A stretch of 64,000 nt of DNA. It comes from Bacteroidota bacterium (GTDB lineage: Bacteria > Bacteroidota > Bacteroidia > UKL13-3). The position numbers and the translations under genes are program-made. The DNA lies in NCBI GenBank assembly GCA_030680835.1, contig JAUXUD010000057.1, positions 1-64,000 of the forward strand. Direction: 5' to 3'. The notes beneath the pieces were generated by a model. That model saw nothing but the letters and a program-made list of their open reading frames with translations, did not search any database and was not told the origin of the DNA. Shown here one piece after another: positions 1-8,239 of this stretch (its first letter is position 1; each line of letters opens with the position of its first letter).

Positions 1-130
1 GGATTTATGGACTGCAAAACAGCAGAGCCTTCATTTATTTCAGGTGGGTCAGTTTGCCGCGGAATGGGTGGGTCAATTTGCCGCGGAATCAGTGGACCTC
101 TTTAGTGCGGAATGAGTGGGTCAGTTTGCG
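1..130. mobile_element. End of an IS21-type insertion sequence, cut by the window edge
   Basis: Four copies of a 22-base motif (GTGGGTCAGTTTGCCGCGGA plus AT) begin at 44, 68, 92 and 116, an exact 24-base period. The third copy is diverged and the fourth breaks off at 130. Arrays of multiple terminal repeats acting as transposase sites are a feature of IS21-family ends, and GGAAT-GGGTGG-type repeats are common downstream of istB genes. No transposase is visible because the element would continue to the left of base 1. The assignment rests on repeat structure only. Confidence 0.55.
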
Positions 131-303
131 CGTATTCTCCAGAATACGAACTTACTCCAGCATTGATTCAAAATATAGTGTTTCAAATGAACACAGATAA
201 ATTGATTTTTGGGCAGGAACCAGATAAATCAAGAGTGATGCAATTAATTGAAAAGGAAGTGGAATTTGGTGGCGTTGGTAGGAATAAAAAAGTAGGATTT
301 TAA
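131..303 (+). pseudogene. Unrecognised ORF remnant beside the IS end
   Basis: An open frame runs into base 303, but its only ATG (112) lies inside the IS repeat array, so the chromosomal part has no start of its own. It encodes an unremarkable acidic tail ending in VGRNKKVGF. In a shifted frame from about 297 a hydrophilic open stretch continues (DEQDKNIWEEFGKVFYKR) until the tRNA terminator region, which suggests one older gene broken by the insertion and a frameshift. I do not recognise the family. The whole stretch 131-371 may simply be non-coding. It begins with a perfect palindrome, CGTATTCT-CC-AGAATACG (131-148). Confidence 0.25.
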
Positions 304-371
304 TGATGAACAGGATAAAAATATTTGGGAAGAATTTGGGAAGGTATTTTATAAAAGGAAGCGAAAAGGTG

Positions 372-418
372 ACGAAAATAAAATCCCCATACCTGAAAAC
401 CCTTGTCAGATATGGGGA
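372..418 (-). terminator. Rho-independent-like terminator of the tRNA transcript
   Basis: On the minus strand an 8-bp stem, TCCCCATA/TATGGGGA (411-418 with 384-391), is followed at once by a T-rich run (TTTTATTTTC). It lies just downstream of tRNA-Pro in the tRNA direction, so it most likely ends a tRNA-Ser/tRNA-Pro transcript. The loop is long at 19 bases. Confidence 0.5.
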
Positions 419-433
419 CTTGCCTGTATTTTG

Positions 434-507
434 TCGGGGTGGCAGGATTCGAACCTACGGCCTCCACATCCCAAATGTGGCGCGATACCAGGCTACGCTA
501 CACCCCG
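434..507 (-). tRNA. tRNA-Pro (anticodon UGG)
   Basis: A 74-base cloverleaf reads on the minus strand. The acceptor stem CGGGGTG/CACCCCG is perfect and has C1-G72, typical of bacterial tRNA-Pro. The anticodon stem-loop is CCACA-TTTGGGA-TGTGG with anticodon TGG, and the T arm carries GGTTCGAATCC. The discriminator is A and CCA is not encoded. It lies downstream of tRNA-Ser on the same strand. Confidence 0.95.
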
Positions 508-602
508 ATTCTTTAGTTTTCTCTGCCTGTTTAAATTTTGTTTCCAATTTACCTGTTGCCAGATTTCTCATCAACCGCTTTAACAGCTTCTTTTAAACAG
601 AT

Positions 603-630
603 GCCCGCCATTGCTTTAGCGAAGGCGGGC
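603..630. repeat. REP-like hairpin between the two tRNA genes
   Basis: GCCCGCC (603-609) and GGCGGGC (624-630) form a 7-bp GC-only arm, extended after one A/A mismatch by TTGC/GCGA around a TTTA loop. It is far richer in GC than its surroundings and begins three bases after the CCA of tRNA-Ser. No T-run follows on either strand, so it looks more like a REP-type palindrome or an RNA-processing hairpin than a terminator. Confidence 0.6.
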
Positions 631-635
631 GATGG

Positions 636-724
636 CGGAGGGAGAGGGATTCGAACCCTCGATACACTTTGCAGCGTATGTCGGTTTAGCAAACCGGTGG
701 TTTCAGCCACTCACCCATCTCTCC
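636..724 (-). tRNA. tRNA-Ser (anticodon GCU)
   Basis: An 89-base class II tRNA reads on the minus strand, with acceptor stem GGAGAGA/TCCCTCC (one A-C mismatch), discriminator G73 as expected for serine, anticodon loop TTGCTAA (anticodon GCT), a long variable arm, and a T arm with GAGGGTTCGAATCCCTC. Bases 633-635 happen to supply an encoded CCA, although the neighbouring tRNA-Pro has none. Confidence 0.93.
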
Positions 725-954
725 GTGCCGAATTCTAAAGGACTGCAAATGTAGGACTCCTTTCTTAATTATCAAGCCTTATTTTAATCTTTTAATTTTT
801 TCGTAAAATATTTGTAAACACTTTAATTTGTGTACATCCTAAGTGAATGATTTATAGTCTATTATTTTAAAACTTAAAATTTTAAGATTTTTTTCAGGTT
901 TAGATATACGCTTTCTCTCAGATTTGTTGTTGTATTGATAGTAATTTAAAGATT

Positions 955-3558
955 ATGGCTAAGGATCTACCGCAAAATTACAAGTTTAGAGACTTGAAAA
1001 TTTTTGGCTCAACCGAATGGTTGGCCAATAATGAAAAGAAATATCGCTTGGTATATGATGAGGCAGAATGCACCTTTATCTATTGCGAACTCTCTTTTTT
1101 TAATAAATTATTTGATGAGGATGACTGGAATGTACGTATCAGCCTTAAGTGCGTGAACCAGGAAGATGGCAATGAAGTTTGTAACCTAAGTGCTGAACGA
1201 TCTATATTAAAAGATGAAAATATTGTTTTTGTAAGAGAAGGATGGGGAGTTAAAACCCCCGGCAACTATTGGAAAAAAGGTACTTACCGCTGGGAAGCAT
1301 GGATTGATGGAATATTTGTGGCCGAAAAAACTTTTTATGTAATTGATATTGGCATTGTTTCCGAAACGGTAAATCCCTTTTTTAATTTTCAAAAAATACG
1401 ATTGTACGAAGGCTCTGAAGCCAATGTTCCAAAGAAAGACCGTAAGTATTATTCTGTTTTCAGTAGTGAAAGTACCCGTTATGTATGGCTCGAAATGCAG
1501 ATGGAAAATCTGGTTACCGAACCTGTTACCTGGCCTTGTGAACTGCAGTTTTATTTTAACACGCATACGGGTCAGCTTAAAGGTTCCATAGAAAAATTAC
1601 TCTTTGTTGAACCATCCGAAAAAACATTTGAATGCAGTATTGGCTGGGGCAGTGAATTAAAAGGTACCTGGGGCATTGATGCCTATTCCATAAGCATCGT
1701 ATTTATGGATCAGATAATCGCTACCGTTCCATTTGAAGTGGGGGAAGTTTTTATTGAAGAAAATAAAACAGAAACTGCCAAAGCGAAAAGTAAAGATGTT
1801 GTGAAACCATTAAGCACGGAAGTGAAAATTGACGATGTACTTAAAGAACTCGATGATCTGATTGGCCTTGATTCCATCAAGAAAAAAGTAAAGGAATATA
1901 CCACCTATCTCAACTTCCTGAAGATAAGAAAAGAAAAAGGTTTTGAGGATACTGAAAAAATAAATTTACATGCCGTATTTACAGGCAACCCGGGTACCGG
2001 AAAAACAACAGTCGCCAAAATGCTGGGCAAAATTTATCATCAGTTGGGATTGGTTTCGAAAGGGCATGTTCTGGAAGTGGACCGGAGCGATCTGGTTGCT
2101 GAATATATCGGTCAAACCGCACCTAAAACCAAAGAAGCCATCAAGAAAGCAAAGGGAGGTATTCTGTTTATTGATGAAGCCTATTCACTTGCCAGAAAAA
2201 ATGATGATTCAAAAGATTTTGGCAAAGAAGCAATCGAAATATTACTGAAAGAAATGAGTGACGGGGATGGTGACCTTGCAATTATTGTTGCCGGTTACCC
2301 AACCGAAATGAATAGCTTTCTGGAGTCGAATCCGGGTATGAAATCCAGGTTCAGTATGTTTTATGATTTCCCGGATTATGTGCCACAGGAACTCATGCAG
2401 ATTGCCAGTTTTACCATGCAAAAAAGAGGCGTACTATTGAGCGCCTCTGCAAAGGATTATTTGTATAAAAAACTTGTAGAAGCGTATCGCAACCGGGATA
2501 AAATGTTTGGCAATGCACGTTATGTGAACTCCATTATTGATGAAAGTAAAATGAATATGGGCTTGCGTTTGATGCAAACCATTAACCCTACCGGTTTAAG
2601 CAATGAAGAACTCTCGACCATAGACAGCGTGGACATTGCCAAAATATATGAAGGTAAAGTTAAAAACCTTGCTGATATCCCGATTGATGAAGATTTATTG
2701 AAATCGGCCTTGTCGAATTTGCACAGCATGATTGGACTGAACGGGGTTAAAAATGAAATTGATGAACTGGTTAAACTGGTACGATTTTATAAAGAAATTG
2801 GTAAAGATGTGCGCCAGAGTTTTTCATTACATGCTGTATTTACCGGCAATCCGGGTACCGGAAAAACAACAGTTGCCCGCATTTTGGCACAAATATACAA
2901 GGCTTTGGGAATACTGGAAAGGGGTAATCTGGTTGAATGCGACCGGCAGGCTTTGGTAGGTGGATTTGTGGGTCAAACTGCCCTGAAAACAACTGAAGTA
3001 TTAAACCGTGCCCATGGGGGGGTTTTGTTTATTGATGAAGCTTATGCATTAAGTGAAGGCGGAGAATCGGATTTTGGCAAAGAAGCCATTGAAACCATTC
3101 TGAAAAGAATGGAGGATAACCGTGGAGATTTTATAGTAATTGTTGCAGGGTATACCGAAAACATGAAACAGTTTTTGGAAAGCAATCCGGGTCTGCGCTC
3201 AAGGTTCGATCGTGAATTCCATTTTGAGGATTATGGTGCCGAACAGTTATATGAAATTGCCATTAAAATGCTTGCTGCAAATATGATTACTCCCGATGAA
3301 AAAGCAAGCTCGCACTTAAAAGCATATCTTGGGTTTTTATATGAAACGCGTAACCGCAACTTTGGCAACGCACGCAATGTGAGAAAAGTGGTTGAAGAAA
3401 CCATTAAAAATCAGCATTTGAGACTAGCTAAATTAGATTCCAATGAGCGTTCATCGGATATGATCCGCACATTACATATTGAAGATGTTGAAGAATTTAA
3501 GATTGATCCGAATGCCATACCCACCCACAGGGGAATCGGGTTCAAGCAAAATTCATAA
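955..3558 (+). CDS. Double AAA+ ATPase, CbbX/SpoVK type, with an unusual N-terminal half
   Basis: The 867-aa protein has two AAA+ modules of the CbxX/CfqX (CbbX, SpoVK) kind. Walker A GNPGTGKTTVAK lies near residue 344 and GNPGTGKTTVAR near 631; Walker B FIDEAYSL lies near 405 and FIDEAYAL near 690; arginine-finger-like NPGMKSRF and NPGLRSRF follow each. CbbX proteins remodel rubisco, but this organism shows no rubisco here, so the client is unknown. The first ~280 residues are not AAA: two stretches with the pattern KGTYRWEAWIDG...F.V and KGTWGIDAYSIS...F.V suggest two tandem beta-sandwich domains, possibly client-binding. No signal peptide, so cytoplasmic. It stands alone, convergent with the UbiA gene 31 bases away. 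Confidence 0.9.
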   Translation: MAKDLPQNYKFRDLKIFGSTEWLANNEKKYRLVYDEAECTFIYCELSFFNKLFDEDDWNVRISLKCVNQEDGNEVCNLSAERSILKDENIVFVREGWGVKTPGNYWKKGTYRWEAWIDGIFVAEKTFYVIDIGIVSETVNPFFNFQKIRLYEGSEANVPKKDRKYYSVFSSESTRYVWLEMQMENLVTEPVTWPCELQFYFNTHTGQLKGSIEKLLFVEPSEKTFECSIGWGSELKGTWGIDAYSISIVFMDQIIATVPFEVGEVFIEENKTETAKAKSKDVVKPLSTEVKIDDVLKELDDLIGLDSIKKKVKEYTTYLNFLKIRKEKGFEDTEKINLHAVFTGNPGTGKTTVAKMLGKIYHQLGLVSKGHVLEVDRSDLVAEYIGQTAPKTKEAIKKAKGGILFIDEAYSLARKNDDSKDFGKEAIEILLKEMSDGDGDLAIIVAGYPTEMNSFLESNPGMKSRFSMFYDFPDYVPQELMQIASFTMQKRGVLLSASAKDYLYKKLVEAYRNRDKMFGNARYVNSIIDESKMNMGLRLMQTINPTGLSNEELSTIDSVDIAKIYEGKVKNLADIPIDEDLLKSALSNLHSMIGLNGVKNEIDELVKLVRFYKEIGKDVRQSFSLHAVFTGNPGTGKTTVARILAQIYKALGILERGNLVECDRQALVGGFVGQTALKTTEVLNRAHGGVLFIDEAYALSEGGESDFGKEAIETILKRMEDNRGDFIVIVAGYTENMKQFLESNPGLRSRFDREFHFEDYGAEQLYEIAIKMLAANMITPDEKASSHLKAYLGFLYETRNRNFGNARNVRKVVEETIKNQHLRLAKLDSNERSSDMIRTLHIEDVEEFKIDPNAIPTHRGIGFKQNS

Positions 3559-3589
3559 TTTATAATTACAACCTTGAACCTATCATTGG

Positions 3590-4480
3590 TTAAATTGGAA
3601 GTTCAGGTAAATTTTTGATCACAAAAACACTTATAAAATAAAGATTTAAAAAGCTTGATGCGAATTTATTAAACAGCATGGTATACCTGTAGTTTGTCTG
3701 TTTGGGATCATTCCATACTTTACCTGCCCACCATAAAAAATAAGCCATTACCGGGAATAAAAAAATAATGAAAACATAAAATAAATGGGATTGATTGGAA
3801 CCAATAAAATGATATCCCATCAATAATGCAACTGCAGCAAAGCAAATGGCTGAAAACTCAAAAGTACCCCTTATTCCTAGCCACATGCTAAACGATTGGA
3901 TTCCTGCTTTAGCATCTGATTTGTGCTTATAAACCTGCGATAAGGGATATATTCCGGCTGCAATTAGGGAGCTGATTAAAGCAGGCATTGCATAATTTTC
4001 CTGTAAAATGGCTTCACTGAATGAAATGTTTTGGCAAAAAACATAAACAATGCTGAAAATATAAGCACCCTGAAAAAAAACCACTGTTAAAAAGCTTAAC
4101 AAGGCATACTTTTTTAACCTGATTCCATGCCAGCTATACATGCGTGAAGCCAAAACATAAACCAGCACGGCATAGCATAAACCTGCACTTAAATAATAAC
4201 AAATCCACAAGCCAATAAAATCAAAAAGTATAGAAACATACAATACTTCTTTGCCTGCTTTGGGTGGGTTTTTTAAACCTCCAATGCTTGATACATCCTG
4301 ATCCATAAAACTATTATAGGCATTACTGGCCGGATAAATAAACAAATGCAGGGCAATAAATAACAGTATGCTGTTTTCATAATTCCAGGTGCCAGCCATG
4401 CTAAAAGCAAATAGAAAAACAGGAGTTAAATAATATGAAACAGGAATCCTTAGTAATTGTATTATGGGGTAAATCTGCAT
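3590..4480 (-). CDS. UbiA-family prenyltransferase-like membrane protein
   Basis: The 296-aa protein is almost entirely hydrophobic, with about eight or nine predicted membrane segments. The UbiA signature is degenerate but visible: NAYNSFMDQD near residue 55, corresponding to the first Asp-rich motif, and YKHKSDAKAG near 185, corresponding to the second. Members transfer prenyl groups from a diphosphate donor to an aromatic or other lipid precursor in the membrane. No quinone or heme gene is adjacent, so the substrate cannot be named. It starts at ATG with a 206-base divergent spacer to the response regulator. Confidence 0.75.
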   Translation of the reverse strand: MQIYPIIQLLRIPVSYYLTPVFLFAFSMAGTWNYENSILLFIALHLFIYPASNAYNSFMDQDVSSIGGLKNPPKAGKEVLYVSILFDFIGLWICYYLSAGLCYAVLVYVLASRMYSWHGIRLKKYALLSFLTVVFFQGAYIFSIVYVFCQNISFSEAILQENYAMPALISSLIAAGIYPLSQVYKHKSDAKAGIQSFSMWLGIRGTFEFSAICFAAVALLMGYHFIGSNQSHLFYVFIIFLFPVMAYFLWWAGKVWNDPKQTNYRYTMLFNKFASSFLNLYFISVFVIKNLPELPI

Positions 4481-4686
4481 GATACTCTTAATAAATTCTT
4501 TAATTTTTCTAAAGTTTATCTTAATATTAAGGGACCAAAATAACGAATAATCTATTGAAAATGTGTGCGAAATTCTGGTTTTACGATTACTTTTAATCTA
4601 AATAACGCAATAAAGATAATGATTTTACACAGAAGACAAACAAAATACTATTTAAAGAAGTAAATTCGTATTGTAATAATTAAATT

Positions 4687-5400
4687 ATGAGTTTAGAATC
4701 TACACCCCACATATTGATTGTTGAAGACGAAACAGCGCTTTCGGCTTTGCTTAAAGAAAACCTGAAACTGGCAGGATACTCCACCCGTTTATGTAAAGAC
4801 GGAGAAGAGGGCTGGCAGGTGTTTCAGAAAGAACGCTTTGATTTATGCCTACTTGATGTAAACATGCCCAAGAAAAACGGGTTTGAACTTGCCAAACTGA
4901 TTAGGGAAGAAGATGCCTTTACCCCCATCATTTTTTTAACAGCCAATACTGCCGAAGAAGATAAATTAAAAGGGTTTGCTTTAGGAGGAGATGAGTATAT
5001 TACCAAGCCTTTCAGTACACAGGAATTGGTAGCCCGGATAAAGGCCATATTAAAACGCACAAGTGTGATCAAGCCCGATATCAATGTGAAGGAGGAAATT
5101 TATCATATTGGCGATTTGAAAATTGATATTCCCAATCATATCATATATCTGAGCGGTGAAGAGAAAAAAATGAGTGGTACCGAAGGTGAATTGCTCAAAT
5201 TATTTGTTAAAAACAAAAACCAGTTATTAACCCGAAATAGTTTGTTGCTGAGTATTTGGGGTCGTGATGATTTTTATACAGCCAGAAACCTGGATGTTTA
5301 TATAAACAAATTAAGGAAAATATTAAAAGATGAACCCAGTGTTGAAATCATTAATGTGCATGGTTCAGGCTTTAAATTAATTGAAAATATTACCACTTAA
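4687..5400 (+). CDS. Response regulator, OmpR/PhoB (RprY-like) type
   Basis: The 237-aa regulator has an N-terminal receiver domain (residues ~7-125) with acidic pocket EDE (13-15), phospho-acceptor Asp57 in LLDVNMP, Thr in FLTAN and Lys in YITKPF. The C-terminal winged helix (~140-235) carries the OmpR-type recognition region DFYTARNLDVYINKLRK. The histidine kinase gene begins three bases after its stop, so the two are cotranscribed and form a cognate pair. The inducing signal and target genes are not evident. Confidence 0.95.
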   Translation: MSLESTPHILIVEDETALSALLKENLKLAGYSTRLCKDGEEGWQVFQKERFDLCLLDVNMPKKNGFELAKLIREEDAFTPIIFLTANTAEEDKLKGFALGGDEYITKPFSTQELVARIKAILKRTSVIKPDINVKEEIYHIGDLKIDIPNHIIYLSGEEKKMSGTEGELLKLFVKNKNQLLTRNSLLLSIWGRDDFYTARNLDVYINKLRKILKDEPSVEIINVHGSGFKLIENITT

Positions 5401-5403
5401 TTT

Positions 5404-7422
5404 GTGAACAAAAGTTTTCACATTCTATTTTATCTGCTTTTTTGTTTCGGACTTAATTGTGTTTTTGCACAACAGGACACATTAACAACCAAAACAAATC
5501 TTCGCCAGCTTTTACAGGAAGCACTGCTCAAAAACAACGCGCAACCGGCGCAGGCAACGGGATTATTTGAACAACTGCTGAAACTCAGTGAATCTGAAAA
5601 AGACTTTGCAATTTATTGTGAATGTTTAAAACAATTAGCCATTCAGGAAATTGGCCTGGGACATTTTAACGATGCCAAAGGATATATAACAAAAGGCAGT
5701 CAGACAGCTGAAACACTCCAATTTCCAAATTATAAAGCCGATTTTTCATACTTGTTTGGAACCATTTTTTATGCCCAGGGAAATCTGCCGGCTGCGGTTC
5801 AGAAATACCTGGAAGCATTGCGCTATTATGAAAGTGTAAAACAGGATGCCGGCGCATTAACAACGTATACCGCTTTGGCCGAAATTTATCAGCGGCAAAA
5901 TAATTTCAGTAAGGCCATAGAATTTAACCTCAAAGCTTTAAAACTTTTTGAACAGCGTAACGACAAGTTCAGGTTATTGAATATTTATGAACAGGTAGGT
6001 TCGATATATCACCGCCAAAAAAATACATCCAAAGCAAAAGATTATTATATCAAAGCACTTTTTCTATATAAAGATATAGGCAATCAGGCAGGCGAAGCGG
6101 CAACCATGATTAATCTTGCCAATTTGGATGTTGATCTGAATCAGTGTGAACCGGCAGTTATCCGGTATAAAAGGGCTTTGGCAATTGCTGCTAAATTAAA
6201 TGCGGTTCCTTTACAGGTACAGGCATTAAACGGACTTGCAAAATGTCATGTAAATTTAAAAGATTACGAATCTGCAAATAAAGAGTTCAGACAGGCAATT
6301 GTATTGGCCAAACGGAGTGGATTGAAAATTGAACTGGATGAAGCCTATAATGGCTTGTCGGATATTTATAAATCGCTCAATAATTTTGGCAAAATGAGAA
6401 CTTACAGAGCGTTAAGCACTGAAATCCGGGATTCACTGTTTAACGATTCGGTTTTGAAAAAAACTGCAGATTTGCAGTTGTTGTATGAGACAGAAAAAAA
6501 ACAGGCGCAAATCGAATTGTATAAAAAAGATGATATTGTTAAAGAGCTTGAATTGAAGCAGACCAGGCAGGTTAAGAATTTTTTTATCGCACTTTCAATT
6601 TTGCTTGTATTGCTGGTAATCGTTTTTATTTATTTTATATCTCAAAACCGGAAAATAAACAAGGCGCTTACCATTGGCCTGACTGAACTTGAAGTAAAGA
6701 ATCACGAAATTGAAGTTCAAAAGGAACAACTCACCCAGTTAAATCAGGTGAAAGATCGTTTTTTCTCAATCATCTCTCATGATTTAAGAAATAATCTAAC
6801 TACCATGAAATTGTATTTTGACCTGGTAAGCCATAAAGAATTCAATCCCGAATCCCACAGTGAATTAAGCAAACAGGTTGCTTCTTCGGTTCAAAACACA
6901 ATCGACTTGCTGGAGAATTTACTCGTATGGGCATCTGCACAGATTAAAGGAGTTTCCATTAAACCTGTTAATATCAAATTACATGAACTTGCCGAAGAAA
7001 ACTGTCAGCTGTTAAGCAGTATGGCTTTTAACAAGAAAATTCAGTTAAGCAATCAGGTTGATGAAGATACTGTGGTTTTTGGAGATATAAATATGGTGAA
7101 CCTGATATTGCGAAATTTGCTTTCGAATGCCTTGAAATTTACCGCCGAAAATGGCTCAGTCAGTATCATTTCTGAAGATGAAGAAACCTGTATAAAAATA
7201 TCGGTAATTGATAACGGGGTTGGGATAGCCGAATCAAAAACACAATCCCTTTTTACCGATCATGCAAATACCAGTACTAAAGGAACCGGCAATGAAAAAG
7301 GAACCGGCCTGGGTTTGATGCTCTGTAAAGAATTTGTGGAAAAATCTGGTGGAAAAATCTGGGTGGAAAGTGAAGAAAACAAGGGAAGCAGTTTTTGTTT
7401 TACTTTACCGAAAAAGGGTTAA
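5404..7422 (+). CDS. TPR-repeat sensor histidine kinase
   Basis: The 672-aa protein has a signal peptide (to about residue 23, VFAQQD), a TPR array (~45-330) that would lie in the periplasm, a coiled stretch, one membrane segment (~395-417), a second coiled coil, then HisKA with H-box FFSIISHDLRNN (His about 459) and HATPase with N box NLLSNALKF, G1 DNGVGI and G2 GTGLGLML. It therefore senses outside and phosphorylates the response regulator encoded just upstream. The start chosen is GTG at 5404, since it gives an intact signal peptide and immediately follows the regulator's stop. The 3' end converges on the sprT-like gene. Confidence 0.93.
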   Translation: MNKSFHILFYLLFCFGLNCVFAQQDTLTTKTNLRQLLQEALLKNNAQPAQATGLFEQLLKLSESEKDFAIYCECLKQLAIQEIGLGHFNDAKGYITKGSQTAETLQFPNYKADFSYLFGTIFYAQGNLPAAVQKYLEALRYYESVKQDAGALTTYTALAEIYQRQNNFSKAIEFNLKALKLFEQRNDKFRLLNIYEQVGSIYHRQKNTSKAKDYYIKALFLYKDIGNQAGEAATMINLANLDVDLNQCEPAVIRYKRALAIAAKLNAVPLQVQALNGLAKCHVNLKDYESANKEFRQAIVLAKRSGLKIELDEAYNGLSDIYKSLNNFGKMRTYRALSTEIRDSLFNDSVLKKTADLQLLYETEKKQAQIELYKKDDIVKELELKQTRQVKNFFIALSILLVLLVIVFIYFISQNRKINKALTIGLTELEVKNHEIEVQKEQLTQLNQVKDRFFSIISHDLRNNLTTMKLYFDLVSHKEFNPESHSELSKQVASSVQNTIDLLENLLVWASAQIKGVSIKPVNIKLHELAEENCQLLSSMAFNKKIQLSNQVDEDTVVFGDINMVNLILRNLLSNALKFTAENGSVSIISEDEETCIKISVIDNGVGIAESKTQSLFTDHANTSTKGTGNEKGTGLGLMLCKEFVEKSGGKIWVESEENKGSSFCFTLPKKG

Positions 7423-7438
7423 TTTGTTTCGACCATAG

Positions 7439-7458
7439 AGACGCGATGAATCGCGTCT
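7439..7458. repeat. Palindrome AGACGCGATGAATCGCGTCT, copy 1
   Basis: A perfect 9-bp inverted repeat (AGACGCGAT/ATCGCGTCT) with a GA loop, seventeen bases after the kinase stop and facing the end of the convergent sprT-like gene. The identical 20-mer recurs at 33130-33149, also in a convergent junction. It may act as a bidirectional terminator or be a small mobile palindrome; the flanking TTTACA does not give a strong T-run. Confidence 0.75.
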
Positions 7459-7472
7459 TTACAACATATCAA

Positions 7473-7509
7473 CCGATTACCGCTTACCGATTACCGCTTA
7501 CCGATTACC
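7473..7509 (-). repeat. 14-base tandem repeat across the sprT-like stop codon
   Basis: The unit CCGATTACCGCTTA occurs at 7473-7486 and 7487-7500 with a third partial copy at 7501-7509. On the gene's strand it reads TAAGCGGTAATCGG. The sprT-like stop codon is inside the second unit, so the last residues (VIGKR) are encoded by the repeat. Confidence 0.85.
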
Positions 7510-8159
7510 TCTACCTCGGCCATAGCATGTACCCGATACTTCCATTTTCCATCTTCACTTTCGCATGCTACATAAGTACGTAATTTATTAATCCTGCGTA
7601 AAATATTGCCATCATTTTTCATTTTAAACAAAGCTCCGTCAGGCAGTTGCGATAAGGTTACAATATGTGATTTCCGCAGATCATATTTCTTTAAAACTTC
7701 CAGCAATTTCAAGTCGGCCGACTGTGAATATTTAGGGTTTTGCATGTGCCGGGCAAGAATGGCCCGAAGGTCGTAAGGGAAAATATCCAGTTCAAAAAAC
7801 GGTCGCATTACATTTTTAAATTCATGCTTCCATTCAACTCCATGTGCATCATGTTTCGGACCATGTTTTAAATACGTTGTGTGATGTGCCAGTTCATGAA
7901 TAAAGGTAATCAGGAATTCATACTTACTTAAATTGTGATTCACCGAAATCCTGTAACCCTTTCCCAAATGCGGTGTATAATCACCGTACCTGCCCTTTCT
8001 TTCCACTTCAATATGTAGGTGCATTTTGTAGTACATGATGAGTTCGGCACAATAATTTACCGAATTTTCGGGGATGTAATTATGCAATACTTTCATCAAA
8101 GCAGCTTTATGTTCCGCTTGCTTTTCGGTGAGCGTATCAAATAATTTAGGGTGAGTCAT
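7491..8159 (-). CDS. SprT-like zinc metalloprotease domain protein
   Basis: The 222-aa protein carries the SprT-type HExxH site (HELAHH near residue 90) with a downstream HG/E region (HDAHGVEWKHEF) typical of the family, in which the two histidines and a third His bind zinc. No signal peptide is present, so it acts in the cytoplasm. SprT/Spartan relatives cleave DNA-protein crosslinks in eukaryotes; the bacterial role is not established. It follows murI by 80 bases on the same strand. The C-terminal few residues come from a tandem DNA repeat and may be dispensable. Confidence 0.88.
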   Translation of the reverse strand: MTHPKLFDTLTEKQAEHKAALMKVLHNYIPENSVNYCAELIMYYKMHLHIEVERKGRYGDYTPHLGKGYRISVNHNLSKYEFLITFIHELAHHTTYLKHGPKHDAHGVEWKHEFKNVMRPFFELDIFPYDLRAILARHMQNPKYSQSADLKLLEVLKKYDLRKSHIVTLSQLPDGALFKMKNDGNILRRINKLRTYVACESEDGKWKYRVHAMAEVEVIGKR

Positions 8160-8239
8160 TTTTAAATTGAATATCCAAAATTAAAAAATAATAATGGAGC
8201 AGCTTTGCTTGATGAAGTATATTCTTACAGTGAATTTTT

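Noticed and set aside
303-596. Open frame of 97 codons across the tRNA-Pro region
   Set aside because: It reads through the tRNA-Pro gene in antisense and through the terminator hairpin; the shared sequence is explained by the RNA gene.
633-635. Encoded CCA end on tRNA-Ser
   Set aside because: The bases do spell CCA after the discriminator, but the neighbouring tRNA-Pro lacks it and the bases adjoin a repeat, so I treat it as coincidence and end the gene at 636.
538-738. Open frame of 66 codons across the tRNA-Ser region
   Set aside because: It lies over tRNA-Ser and the REP-like hairpin and has no protein-like character.
7473-7509. CRISPR-like direct repeats
   Set aside because: Units are 14 bases with no spacers; the GAGGGTA, GGCATGG and 24-base arrays also have no unique spacers and no cas gene is in the window.
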